This document shows positions 20,072-29,997 of a stretch of DNA of 39,441 nt, piece by piece. Made by a program: the position numbers and the translations under genes. Origin of the DNA: Tubiluchus corallicola (taxonomy: Eukaryota > Priapulida > Priapulimorpha > Priapulimorphida > Tubiluchidae). Each line of letters opens with the position of its first letter. Within the stretch, counting starts at the first letter, position 1. The stretch is taken from assembly GCA_030141605.1 (NCBI GenBank), contig JAQGDQ010001467.1, positions 1 through 39,441 on the forward strand. The letters run 5' to 3'. A model generated the notes under the pieces. The model did not search any database. It saw nothing but the letters and a program-made list of their open reading frames with translations, and had not been told where the DNA came from.

Positions 20072-21585
20072 GTTCATACTGTTACTGCATTGATGAGTAA
20101 GTGTATACGGTGCAATAAAAAGAAGCACATCAGACATTCACCTAATTAACGTCTCCTGATGTTTGTTTTTATCGAGATCTATTTTGATTGGAACATATAT
20201 TAGCTTGCTTGATTAGATCAATTAATACAGTGACATCGCCAAAGACAGGCTAGAATCACGGAGATAATGTGAATTGATAAGCAACTCTGGTTGAGCGTGT
20301 GCCGTAATCACATTATCTCTTCAAATATGACAATTAAGTCCCCGGAGCAGAAGCTGCTGCTACTGGATGCAGAGATAAGAGACGGGTTATACGGTAAGCT
20401 AAACTCATGGCACGGGTCGATACGCCTTCCATACTTAATAACCCGACAAATACAATAGAGACGTCTGCTCAAGAGTTCTCTCTAATAATACCTTATCTGC
20501 ATCACAGTAAAGAGCAGCTTAAAATAGCCACGGGTCACGACGGACGTGTCGCTGCGGGCATCATATTACGATTGCGTCGCGTTTCGTCTGAAGAGAGAGA
20601 GAGAGAGAGGGAGAACGCCGAGGACCCCAAGAGAGTTTTGACCGGTGCTGCAGCTGCCTGACGAAGTGTTTGCACGAGTAAAGGATGCACATCTGCCTCC
20701 ATTAAAACAATAAAATATATGGAGGTAATGTGTAAGACTATTAGGCCGTTTAAGAGCACAGGTATGAGGAAGCGAGGCATGCATATTGATTAGGATGGGA
20801 AGGTGGGGAGGTGGAATTATTAGACAACACCTGCTGCTCCTGTGAGGGCAATGGCACGTGCCCTTCATTTGCTGACGGTTTTGGCATTACCTTCAAATTT
20901 CTAGTAAGAAATTTTGTGCCAAAATTGGAACCAAATTACTTAGTAATTTACTTAAACTTTACTATATTTCATTACTCATGTTCCTAGATCACGTAAGGAA
21001 ATATACAGAAAATTCCGCGTTACCATCGGTTCAACAAGCCATAGAACCAGCTAAAAAACCTGCAGGTGGACAAATGTTAACATACTTAGATTTTGCACAG
21101 AAAGATTTAAATACTTCAGCATTGATCCTTAGAAATAAATACACTAGGGGGGCATTGCGGCAAGCAGGGAGTCCTGGCATAGGGAGGTGAGCAGAATCAT
21201 GTCCCTGGACGTGTGATTCATTGGATGATGATGATGGTTATACCAGATTGTTGCAGTTTTTGATATGAGAAATTTATGTAAGAATGAGAGCAAAGAAGAT
21301 GAACTTCATTTTAGTGCAATGTTTATTGTCAAGAAATGATTGCGTTCCTAAGCCAAATGTCAGATATTTTTCCAGAATTCCCATCTATATCGATAAGTTT
21401 ATATTTTTAAACAAAAGTGGGGATGTGGAAGTTACGAAATTGTTGATTAACTATGTGCATAAAATTTCAACTATGCGTGATTCTAAATTAAGAGACGCGA
21501 ATTAATTTTGCTAAGAATTAATGTATTCAATCAGCACTGTAATATATATGTATTTGTGTTTTTGTCTTTCGTCAACTGCCCTTAA
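20072..21585. other. Intergenic; contains a perfect 12-bp inverted repeat
   Basis: GAGATAATGTGA (20261-20272) and TCACATTATCTC (20308-20319) are exact reverse complements around a 35-bp loop. A short GA run lies at about 20595-20610. Frames at 20407-20661, 20978-21190 and 21284-21505 have no recognised content. The last lies just upstream of a retroposon-like tail and might be a decayed part of it. Confidence 0.5.
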
Positions 21586-21776
21586 AAAAGCCCTGCAGTT
21601 TTAGGGCCGTGTTCCTGTATGCTTTGTTTGTTTAACTTTGTCATCTGTTAAATGTACTTGTATTTATGTTTGTGAAGTAAAGCGTTAATTATTATTGTTG
21701 TTGTTGCTGTTGTTGTTGTTGTCGTCGTCGTCGTCGTCGTCACCACCATCATCATCATCATCATCATTATTATTGG
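21586..21776 (+). mobile_element. Retroposon 3' tail with trinucleotide extension
   Basis: A short stem, GCCCT (21590-21594) and AGGGC (21603-21607), is followed by T-rich sequence, GAAGTAAAGCGTTAATTATT, and then runs of TTG, TCG, CAC and CAT trinucleotides (about 21690-21776). This order (stem, A/T-rich end, microsatellite) matches the 3' ends of non-LTR elements seen elsewhere in the window. The body is not identified. Confidence 0.45.
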
Positions 21777-22459
21777 AACCCATTCTTCAACAGGTGACGT
21801 ATTTAATACAATTACTACGTGACGCACAGCAAAAGATGTAAACGCTTCCGTAGTAACTTACGACATCATGCGTGCATTCGTTGCGACTCCAGATTCCAGT
21901 ACTGCCGCACGAGAATCTGAAATATTGTACCGTGCATATAAACTACTATGTTTCTTTAGTGCATCGTTAAAAATCTTTTTACCGCTGTACAACTTTTTCA
22001 CAGACTTGTGTTCAGCTTCCTCGTGATCAGTCATCTTTCAGTCATCTTTTGACATCTATTATCTCTTTAGGGAGGTCAATTACGAACCAATCTTCGTTTG
22101 ACTACCAGCTTCCTACTTTCTTTAACTCCTGCTATTAGTGTAAATGAAATTAGCATAATTTATTAGCATTAGAATTCTGATCGGTAATTAATAAAAAAAA
22201 CTTTTCACGACCGCTTAACACAACTAAAATACTTTATTGAACAAGAAACACGATAAAATGTAAAAAAAAAATTAAAAGAGACAGAACTGCGTCTGTAGCA
22301 ACTACGACGCTCACAGCAATGAGGGATATCAAAGATGTGTGTAATTTCACGTGCAGCTTAAAGCCAATTACATTGACATAACAATTGTAAATATTGGTAA
22401 TAACATTGATGCCGTTACTATAAGCTACTATAATAATTATAATTTTTAGACAGAATCTA
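21777..22459. other. Intergenic, no gene seen
   Basis: No recognisable feature on either strand. Confidence 0.5.
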
Positions 22460-22560
22460 ACCGAGCTGGAGGAGATGTGAAAAAATCGGGACTAATCACG
22501 AATTTGAACCAGGGACCTTTCGATTGCAAATAATCTGGACCAATGTTTTTTATTATTCGC
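22460..22560 (-). mobile_element. tRNA-derived SINE fragment, minus strand
   Basis: Read on the minus strand: ATTGGTCCAGATTATTTGCA (A-box/D-arm-like), TCGAAAGGTCCCTGG, then GGTTCAAATTC (B box), followed by CGTGATTAGTCCCGATTTTT. The anticodon stem is damaged. It resembles the tRNA-like sequence at 7704-7802, so both may come from one SINE family. Confidence 0.5.
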
Positions 22561-22586
22561 AGTTTCTTTCACATTATATTACCTAA

Positions 22587-22675
22587 GTCTCGTCTGATCA
22601 CCGAAGTTAAGCAACGTAGAACCTGGTTAGTGCTTGGATGGGTGACCGCTTAAGAATACCGGGTGCAGTAGGCTT
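22587..22675 (+). pseudogene. 5S rRNA-like sequence, 5'-truncated
   Basis: The run TCTCGTCTGATCACCGAAG, TTAAGCAACGTAGAACCTGG, TTAGTGCTTGGATGGGTGAC, CGCTTAAGAATACCGGGTGC and AGTAGGCTT follows the 3' three quarters of an animal 5S rRNA in order, including the internal Pol III control region (A box, intermediate element, C box). The first 30 or so bases of 5S are missing, and the normally G-rich CCTGGGAATACC has become CTTAAGAATACC. It is therefore a pseudogene or the promoter head of a 5S-derived SINE, not a working 5S gene. The sequence continues without a T-run. Confidence 0.85.
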
Positions 22676-23040
22676 GCGGGATGCCCACGCTGTATCTCGA
22701 CACTAGGCGGAGGAGCTGCACAAGCAGCCAACGGCTAGAGGGCGGAGGAGGTCAAGTGACCCAACGGCCATGTGTAGAGGAGTAAACCTTCCAAATCAGG
22801 AGTGGAGCCCCGAAGGCGGACTAGAGCAGCATGCTCACTGACTCCGGCAGCTCTTGCAGCCAACCTGGTGACAAATGTATCGCTCCGCTTTCTTTTGGAC
22901 TACACCAGGGAGGAAGAGAGGGGTTCCTGTTGTCTGGGCAACTCAGGATCTCCATACACCTTGCCCAGGCGTGCACCCCGAAGATGTATAAGGATAGGAC
23001 TCTCTTGGTGCACATTCCAATATCTTCCGAGACAGAAGGA
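22676..23040. other. GC-richer sequence of unknown origin between 5S-like and LINE pieces
   Basis: More GC-rich than its surroundings, with repeated GGCGGAGGAG (about 22707 and 22741) and CCAACGGC (about 22728 and 22761) motifs about 33 bp apart. Overlapping frames on both strands give no recognisable protein. It may be the body of a 5S-headed retroposon or unit spacer. Confidence 0.4.
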
Positions 23041-23165
23041 TGCCAACAGCATATTACCTAAGATTGTCAACTGAACATCGTTAATGTATGTAATAAATAA
23101 AACCGGGCCCAGTGTTGTGCCTTGATGTACTCCATTAATGAGGTTGCCCAGTCTGCACATGTTTT
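23041..23165 (-). mobile_element. LINE reverse transcriptase fragment
   Basis: The minus strand encodes INGVHQGTTLGPVLFITYIND, the conserved block of non-LTR reverse transcriptases (consensus GVPQGSxLGPxLFxxYIND), immediately upstream of where the catalytic (F/Y)ADD box would be. The catalytic box itself is not found: the frame runs into unrelated sequence after about residue 37 of this block. It is a short, truncated relic; the clade cannot be assigned from this piece alone. Confidence 0.8.
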
Positions 23166-23424
23166 GTTTAAAAGACAGCAGTGTGATTTTTCACATCTTA
23201 CCCCATCTTAGAAAGTTAACTAACGCTAGGCGTGCAAAATTAGTGATGACATCACAACTGAACATAATTTTCAGAAGCACAAACATTAATTCCACGAGTC
23301 CGTTGCACATGTTTGCGAAAGCGTGTACTAAGTATAGTACAGTGCTAATGTACAACATTGAATGTGATATAGAACAACCCGTAGAACTTTAAATTTAAAA
23401 TAGCTCTCGAATACGTGTGTACTA
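23166..23424. other. Intergenic, no feature recognised
   Basis: May contain decayed LINE sequence upstream (minus strand) of the RT block, but no motif is readable. Confidence 0.4.
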
Positions 23425-23632
23425 CGTCACAACTGAACGCCTCTGAGTTGAGAGGTACAGCACCTGCTTTTTGTGCAATGGCGAAGAACTGGCCGCGCGA
23501 ACGCGAAATTACGTTTCTGTGGCAAAAATGCTTTCACGTAAGTCATTCTCGAAAAAATAGTATCTTTCCTGCCAACATTTTACAGGGTAGACTGTTTTGA
23601 GCTATGGTTTAAGACTAAATCCGGTTTTTTTT
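23425..23632 (+). mobile_element. Unknown dispersed repeat, internally deleted copy
   Basis: Homologous to the reverse complement of 8090-8350 (see there). This copy begins near CGTCACAACTGA and lacks about 65 bp between TTTTTGTGCAATG and GCGAAGAACT. It extends through GAAAAAATAG and TTTTACAGGGTAGACTG to about CCGGTTTTTT. Confidence 0.65.
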
Positions 23633-23765
23633 AATTTAATACTTTCTATTGGATAGGCAGTCGTTACATGAGGTTGACTGAATGGTTGTCGAATCTAGTA
23701 ACATTTAATTTTTTAACGATGTACACGATATTACATAGTGCGTGATAGACTGTCAAAAGTCTTGC

Positions 23766-24231
23766 TTAACCCTTTCAGTCCCAAATTATTTTTTAAGAAG
23801 AAAAAATTTTTGGCTTGGTACTTTTGTTCAGTATGTCCATCTTGTTTACACATAATAATTATTTTTTTCTACCTGTGCCCGCGTGCTAAATATAGCCTGT
23901 ATGCCACAGGATACATTGGGATTCAATGGAAGCATAAAATGTGCTTCATTTTGCAACTGCTGATAATTTTTTAAAGTATTTAAGGCATTTAGTATGCACG
24001 CTATGCTGATCTGCACAAAGTCGTCTCTAAAGTACCGTACCTTGCGCAGTTTTTTGTGCTATGTAGATTTTCTAGTTTGCCATTTTATCACTATTTTTAG
24101 TCTATTGTTATCGGCTTAAATCAAAATAACTATTAACAGATCAAATAACTGTCAGTTTTAAAATTTTATTAATTTTAAAGGCAGAAAATATTCTCGTATC
24201 CCACAGGATACAACGGGTATGAAAGGGTTAA
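23766..24231 (-). mobile_element. piggyBac-type MITE, copy 2 (reverse orientation)
   Basis: TTAA at 23766-23769 and 24228-24231. The 458-bp element between them is the reverse complement of copy 1 with scattered differences. Both internal palindromes are damaged: GTATGCCACAGGATAC (23899-23914) and GTATCCCACAGGATAC (24196-24211), where the central CG has become CA. This is the most diverged of the three copies by these motifs. Confidence 0.9.
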
Positions 24232-25380
24232 GTCGAGAAAAGCAGAAGATGCGTGGTCATTGTTGTTCAAGAAGTAGCGTCATCTTTCAGTCGAATAAGT
24301 TATTGACGTCTACTGATTATGTTTCTGATTATTTCATATTTTATGGCTTAGCTAACTAACGTTTCAGTGAGAAGAAGCTCGTAGCTGAATTTAGGATTCG
24401 GTGCAGCGCGATGTGCGAAACTTCGTCAGAGTACTTTTGCCCCTCTGTGAGACACTCATCCCTCTCCCACAAATACATAAAGTTGAGCTGGTTTGCTGAT
24501 GCTTAATAATTGCGTTATACATTTCTGCATAACAATAAGCCGACGCGGTGTGAATCGTGCATGCTAAGACTAAGATTGTTGGACGTGTGGAACCAAGAAT
24601 ACAGCAAGGAGGCTTATAAGCCAAGCTTTTATCGACATTATTAATATTGAAGTATGTGGAACATTGCACCCAGCGGCTGCGTAAATATGGGCTTAGCTAG
24701 ACGCGTGCCTGCTACATTTAACTATTGTTCTCTTCGCGTCTGTTCCCATGCTTAATCATAGGCGTAATGGCAACCCAAACCCTTATCATCTGTACGCTTT
24801 AATCACCATCAGCGAAATTAGTTATGCATCACGTGACCCGCGGCGTCTGCCATACATCACGCTGAAGCTGCTGCGTTCCAAACCGGTGCCATTACGAAAA
24901 TTATCAGTTTCGTACACGGGGGTTATTAAAGCGACCACCGAATTTGCACAGTAATTTGGAATTTTTGATGAAACGGTGATGACTGCGGATAGCGGGTGTA
25001 ATAAAACGCGTTATAATGGATGACAGTGTTCCGTTATCTGCGATGACGCGCGCGTGGGTCCACGCGATTACGGGACGACAGCTGCCTTGCCCGTTCGAAA
25101 CCACTAATGCATAACTGGCTTATTTACTATAACAATATAGCGCGTTTTTGTTACAAATGTTCATTCTTTTAAAACTGCTAGTTAAGCGTGTGGCCACCTG
25201 TTTTAAAACAGACAGAATAAACGCCCACATTTACAGCTTCTGTTAGAGTATTATTGCCTGAGACCTTAAGCACTTTATTGTATCATAATTTCACATTATT
25301 TTGAATTTTCATACCTTAAATTGTTACTTTCAGGTCGTCTGCATAATATAATTTGTATCTTGATTTGTTGCATTTGATGA
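24232..25380. other. Intergenic, no gene seen
   Basis: About 1.15 kb with several short frames (24391-24669 minus, 24748-24954 plus, 24904-25104 minus), none recognisable. Confidence 0.5.
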
Positions 25381-25925
25381 CGAATGAATGAATTATGAAT
25401 TTATTCCACAGCAACACAAACATGCATACAAATTGTTATTACATTGAAAGAAATTATAAACTAAACGAGTTACTGTGAGGAGGAGGAAGGAGCATTGAGC
25501 TTTCGAGTCCTCCTCCAGATAAGTGAAAGAATTGACAATTAACATTACATTTTCATCAGTTATAATTTACATTAGAACAAAATAAGTTTTGTCAGTAACT
25601 TAAGATCAGGATGAGTAAAATTGTGAGTTAATTATACCGTTGTAGTAGGTAATTCTTTGATGCTTTTTTAAATTGATAAAGATTAAGAGTTTTCATTTCA
25701 CGCGGAATTGATGACCATATTTTAATAGCATTATATTTTGATGACTGTTTCATTATATTTGTTTTTGGAAGAGGGAGTACATAGTTTTCGACTGAATATC
25801 TTGTGTAATGATCATGTTGATTTGAAACTGGACTAAAGTATGACTGAAAAGCTGGTGGAAGTAGTGAATTATGATACTGATACATGAAATGAAGACAATA
25901 CGTGTCATATATTTCTTTCACTTTA
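25381..25925 (-). mobile_element. LINE 3' end, CR1/L2-like, minus strand
   Basis: The 97-codon minus frame 25628-25921 contains HFMYQYHNSLLPPAFQSYF, HDHYTRYSVENYVLPLPKTN and KYNAIKIWSSIPREMKTLN, ending LYQFKKASKNYLLQRYN. This is the standard C-terminal domain of CR1/L2-type LINE ORF2 proteins (FMY.YHN..LP..F, H.Y.TR, IW(n)S(l)P, FKK...). After the stop, the minus-strand 3' UTR of about 240 bp ends with GGAATAAATTCATAATTCAT and a short ATTC repeat near 25381-25395, a typical L2/CR1-like 3' terminus. The copy is 5'-truncated near 25925, with an open frame. It is a different family from the copy at 15331-16152. Confidence 0.83.
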
Positions 25926-26261
25926 AGAGTTTTAAAGTTTTAAGACTTTTTTGATTAAGAGAGTCGAGTTAGATATTTCAAAGCTTGACAACTACAAACT
26001 GATAATAATAAAACTAAGCGCGTACTTAAAATATAAACTTATAGTGTTAATTATTAATCCGTAGCAAGTGCTCTGCGACCGGACGGGTTTACGAATGTTT
26101 ACGTTGTATGAAAGACATTTAGCAGTAAAAATAGCAATAATATAATAATAACGAGTAATACCAGTCTATGTCGTTTAATGTGTCTCATGCGTCGAATTCA
26201 AAATTATATATATATAAGTGAATAGGTTTAATACGTTGTAAATGCTTTTAGAATTTTTAAA
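25926..26261. other. Intergenic, no gene seen
   Basis: AT-rich; no recognisable feature. Confidence 0.5.
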
Positions 26262-26313
26262 CATATCCCTACAAATAGAGGGAATGTATTCTGTACATAG
26301 TTTTTAAAAATAA

Positions 26314-26380
<67 letters not shown>

Positions 26381-26381
26381 G
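26262..26381 (+). mobile_element. Retroposon 3' tail with conserved stem and (AAT)n
   Basis: TCCCTACAAATAGAGGGA (26266-26283) forms a 5-bp stem with an 8-base loop. About 30 bp later come AAAAATAAATT and an (AAT)n tract to about 26381. The same stem-loop with an altered outer pair stands before the trinucleotide tract at 30.8 kb, so the two are 3' ends of one retroposon family. Confidence 0.6.
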
Positions 26382-27179
26382 TCAAATTTTATATTTATTT
26401 TTTTGTTTTAAGAATAAGCGACATTAGAAAAAGTCGATCAATAAAGATTTAATTCTTGAGCCTCGGGTTCTCTTTCTATTTAAACATTAAAATTCTTCCA
26501 GGCTATAACGACATTAAAATCAAGACGTACAACTGAGTAACAGCGTCTGGAACATACAAGCTTTGATTAGCATTAACTATGTATTTTCTAAACGATGTAT
26601 TTCTTACATTTGGCCCAGATTAGCACAATTGCTTTGCTGAATTCAAGAGGCACGCGAACTTTCAAATTTCAATTGTGTTAATAGAGACAGAAGGCGGCCA
26701 GTATTATCACTAGTAACTATGGACAAGTGAGTAAACAAAAGTCTGTTTACTCCATGCTGATTGATTTTATTGACCACGAGGCTTGATTTGCATGCTGTGT
26801 TTGACCAATAAGCTCGAGTGTTGGCAAATTTCATGTCCTGCATTGTGATTCGTCGTCAGCATGTGAAGGGTGGCAGGTGTCTCTTAAAGTTCAAGCAATT
26901 AGAAAATTTCATTGTTTAACGCAGGACGCATGCAAGGGGGTCTTTGAATTTTGCAACAAGTGTTTAATTGGACGCCCCGCGTTGAAACAAAGAAAGCTAA
27001 ATTACAAACTTATCTTCAAGTGTAGCCAGATTTCTGAATCCTTTTATACAAGCAGGTCTATAAGGCACGTTTAGATGGCTTTTAATCCACTAGCACGTGC
27101 ATTGTTGGCCCATAAAGCAGTTGCAAGAGAGTTTATCTGATGAATGTAGGACAAAATCTGAAATAATTCTACTTAATCA
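26382..27179. other. Intergenic, no gene seen
   Basis: Short frames at 26643-26843 (minus) and 26877-27074 (plus) have no recognisable content. Confidence 0.5.
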
Positions 27180-27634
27180 TTAACCCTTTCAGTCCCAAAT
27201 TATTTTTTTCATAAGAAAAAAAAATTGGCTTGGTACTTTTGTTCAGTATGTTCATCTTGTTTACACATAATAATTATTTTTTCTACCTGTGCCCGCGTGC
27301 TAAATATAGCCTGTATCCCACGGGATACAGTGGAAGCATAAAATGTGTTTCATTTTGCAATTGCTGATAATTTCTCAAAGTATTTAAGACATTTAGTATG
27401 CACGCTATGTTGATCTGTACAAAGTCGTCTCTAAAGTACTGTACCTTGCACAGTTTTTATGCAATGTAGATTTTCTAGTTTGTCATTTTATCACCATTTT
27501 TAGTCTATTGTTATTGGCTTAAATCAAAATAACTATTAACAGATCAAATAACTGTCAGTTTTAAAATTTTATTAATTTTAACGGCAGAAAATATTCTCGT
27601 ATCCCACGGGATACAACGGGTATGAAAGGGTTAA
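27180..27634 (-). mobile_element. piggyBac-type MITE, copy 3 (reverse orientation)
   Basis: TTAA at 27180-27183 and 27631-27634 around a 447-bp element in the same orientation as copy 2. Both palindromes are intact as GTATCCCACGGGATAC (27313-27328 and 27599-27614). Compared with copies 1 and 2, about 15 bp around the second palindrome (the ATTCAATG piece) are missing. Confidence 0.92.
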
Positions 27635-27828
27635 ATACCACGAACAAATATATTAATTAAAGTGCAAGAAACCACTCTTCATAAATGCAGCTTAAAAATT
27701 CGTCTTGAGATTTCACATCGCTTATATGTTGTCATCACACCAGTACGACAACATACACACTAATTCAGAATTCATATATCCACGGCCATATTAATTAAAT
27801 CATTATTTTTTCCATTTTTTTGTGCATA
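27635..27828. other. Spacer, no feature recognised
   Basis: AT-rich; may include more of the LINE 3' UTR that is recognisable from 27829. Confidence 0.4.
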
Positions 27829-28026
27829 GTTGTAAATATGTTTGATTTTATTCGTCGTTACTTTCCATTACTGCACAGTAGTTTAGATTGCACTGACGCA
27901 TTTGCCTCTAGCAGTGTAAGTTTTTATTAACCAACACTGATTGATCATCTCTGTAAAGTTTTTATCAGTGATTATCAATGTATTTAAATGGCAAATAAAG
28001 ATTATTACATATTATATATATATATG
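27829..28026 (+). mobile_element. Solo LINE 3' UTR, same family as 15331-16152
   Basis: Aligns with 15955-16152. Both share TTGTAAATATGTT, TGCACTG(G)ACGCATTTG, a GTGTNAGTTTTTATTAAC-like stretch and ...AAATGGCAAATAAAGA, and both end in a (TA)n tail. No coding part is present, so this is a severely 5'-truncated insertion. Confidence 0.75.
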
Positions 28027-28064
28027 GCCTACGGATTCGCATAGACGCTACAAACTTAAGCAAA

Positions 28065-28838
28065 ACTTGTAAATTTAAACTCCTGCGATGACCGTTAGGC
28101 GCGTTTTAACCGTGAGGCGTTTGAAACAAATTTAGAAAAAATTAGAGCATTCGTAGTTCAAACAATTACTAACTAAGCAAAAGTATATATATATATATCT
28201 CGTCAATATAATTAATAATACGTTTTTTGGTAAGTCAATGGTGTACACTGGAAAGGTGAGTCAATGGTGAATGCTGGGAATGTGAGTCAATGGTGTACGC
28301 TGAGAATGTGAGTCAATGGTGTACGCTGGGAAGGTGAGTCAATGGTGTACGCTGAGAATGTGAGTCAATGGTGTACGCTGGGAAGGTGAGTCAATGGTGT
28401 ACACTGGAAAGGTGAGTCAATGGTGTACGCTGGGAAGGTGAGTCAATGGTGTACGCTGGGAAGGTGAGTCAATGGTGTACGCTGGGAAGGTGAGTCAATG
28501 GTGTACGCTGGGAAGGTGAGTCAATGGTGTACACTGGAAAGGTGAGTCAATGGTGTACGCAGGGAAGGTGAGTCAATGGTGTACGCTGGGAAGGTGAGTC
28601 AATGGTGTACACTGGGAAGGTGAGTCAATGGTGTACACTGGGAATGTGAGTCAATGGTGTACGCTGAGAATGTGAGTCAATGGTGTACGCTGGGAAGGTG
28701 AGTCAATGGTGTACGCTGGGAACGTGAGCCAGTGACGTTTTACCAAGTTTAGTGAACACTTTAAAGTGCTAGGAATTTTCTTTTCCAGTTACATGAGTCT
28801 CGCAAACACGTAAACGTAATGTAAGGTAAAATAACTCT
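28065..28838 (+). mobile_element. Dispersed repeat, copy B, with internal 26-bp expansion
   Basis: Flanks align to copy A (3641-3953): ACTTGTAAATTTAAACTCC at the start and CAGTGACGTTTTACC, TTTTCTTTTCCAGTTAC, GTAAAATAACT at the end. It also has a short (TA)n at about 28184-28197. The centre is a 26-bp tandem array absent from copy A. Confidence 0.78.
28230..28723. repeat. 26-bp minisatellite, 19 units, inside copy B
   Basis: Nineteen units of exactly 26 bp (GTGAGTCAATGGTGTACGCT followed by GGGAAG), with recurring variants ACACTGG, GAGAAT and GGAAAG. The single ancestral-like unit is still visible in copy A at about 3813-3840. A GAAC/GTGAGCC unit joins it to the right flank. Confidence 0.96.
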
Positions 28839-29615
28839 GTACGCAAACTTTATGTAACATGTTTTCGGGTTCTTTTCCTTTAACTACGTCTAACAATCCT
28901 TCTCTGATTTAATGGACAACAGAAAGAGATTCACAATCATTTATCAGTGCTCATTAACTTGATTTTTGCTCTTGTCTACATGTTTTTTTATGTTCGGTTG
29001 TCTAATTTATGGTTTTGAACCGTTTATGAGTTTACTTTGTTCAACTGTAATAAATATCATTACTCATTAGTTTCAGCGTAAACAGTAAAACATATCAACG
29101 TACTCGGTCAAGCCATACTAGCTCCAAGTATTTGTCTAACGTGACACGCAGAACATAAACTTTCAGAAACGAAGCTTTGCCACAAAATATGAACCTTTGT
29201 TTGGCCAGTTTTATAAGCGTATACAGGTGCTGTGGTATACACAGTGTATCTTGACATAGTGTATAAAGTTACAAGAACGTAGTCGTAGATTAAAGACTGT
29301 GGGAGAAACGGCACGTGCCTCTGTGTATGCAGGCAACGGAAAAATATTTGTTCCTACACTTTTCTATGACAATTCGTCTAAAGTTTATTAGCCGTCCGGG
29401 AAGAATAATTACCAGAATAAAGAAGTTTTGCCATGGGAACGCACGTGCTGCAAGGGCAGTTTAGTTGTCCATCGTTAGAAGATTTTTGTTTAAAAAACAC
29501 CTACTAAGCGCACGGAAAGAGTTGCCGAGTCCATGGGGGATATCATTCCTAATATTTTAAACGAAATCCCTTTTTATTCGCTAATAAATAAATATTTCGC
29601 AGCCCACTGCGGTTA
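28839..29615. other. Intergenic, no gene seen
   Basis: No recognisable coding or RNA feature. Confidence 0.5.
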
Positions 29616-29997
29616 ATCGTCATCATCATCATCATCATCATCGTCGTCGTCATCGTCGTCGTCGTCGTCGTCATCATCATCATCATCATCACCATCATTG
29701 TCGTCGTCGTCATCATCATCATCATCATCTTCATCATCATCATCTTGATCATCGTCGTCATCATCATCATCATCGTCGTCGTCGTCATCATCATCATCAT
29801 CATCTTGATCATCGTCGTCATCATCATCATCATCATCTTCATCATCATCATCTTGATCATCTTCATCATCATCATCATCATCATCTTCATCATCATCATC
29901 TTGATCATCTTCATCATCATCATCATCATCATCGTCGTCATCATCATCATCATCATCATCATCATCGTCGTCGTCATCAATCTTCATCATCATCATA
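29616..29997. repeat. (CAT/CGT)n trinucleotide tract, 380 bp
   Basis: Runs of ATC and GTC with TTC and TTG interruptions. A composite block (CATCTTCATCATCATCATCT and TGATCATC) recurs about every 40-60 bp. Poly-Asp, poly-Met and Ile/Val frames on the two strands are by-products. Confidence 0.97.

Noticed and set aside
20978-21505. Two consecutive plus-strand frames as a small gene or LINE ORF
   Set aside because: I could not match either to a LINE motif; only the tail at 21586-21776 is supported.
22587-22675. Functional 5S rRNA gene
   Set aside because: The 5' quarter is missing, a conserved helix is altered, and there is no T-run terminator after the expected 3' end.
22802-23074. 90-codon plus-strand frame
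   Set aside because: It overlaps the minus-strand reverse transcriptase block and has no recognisable content.
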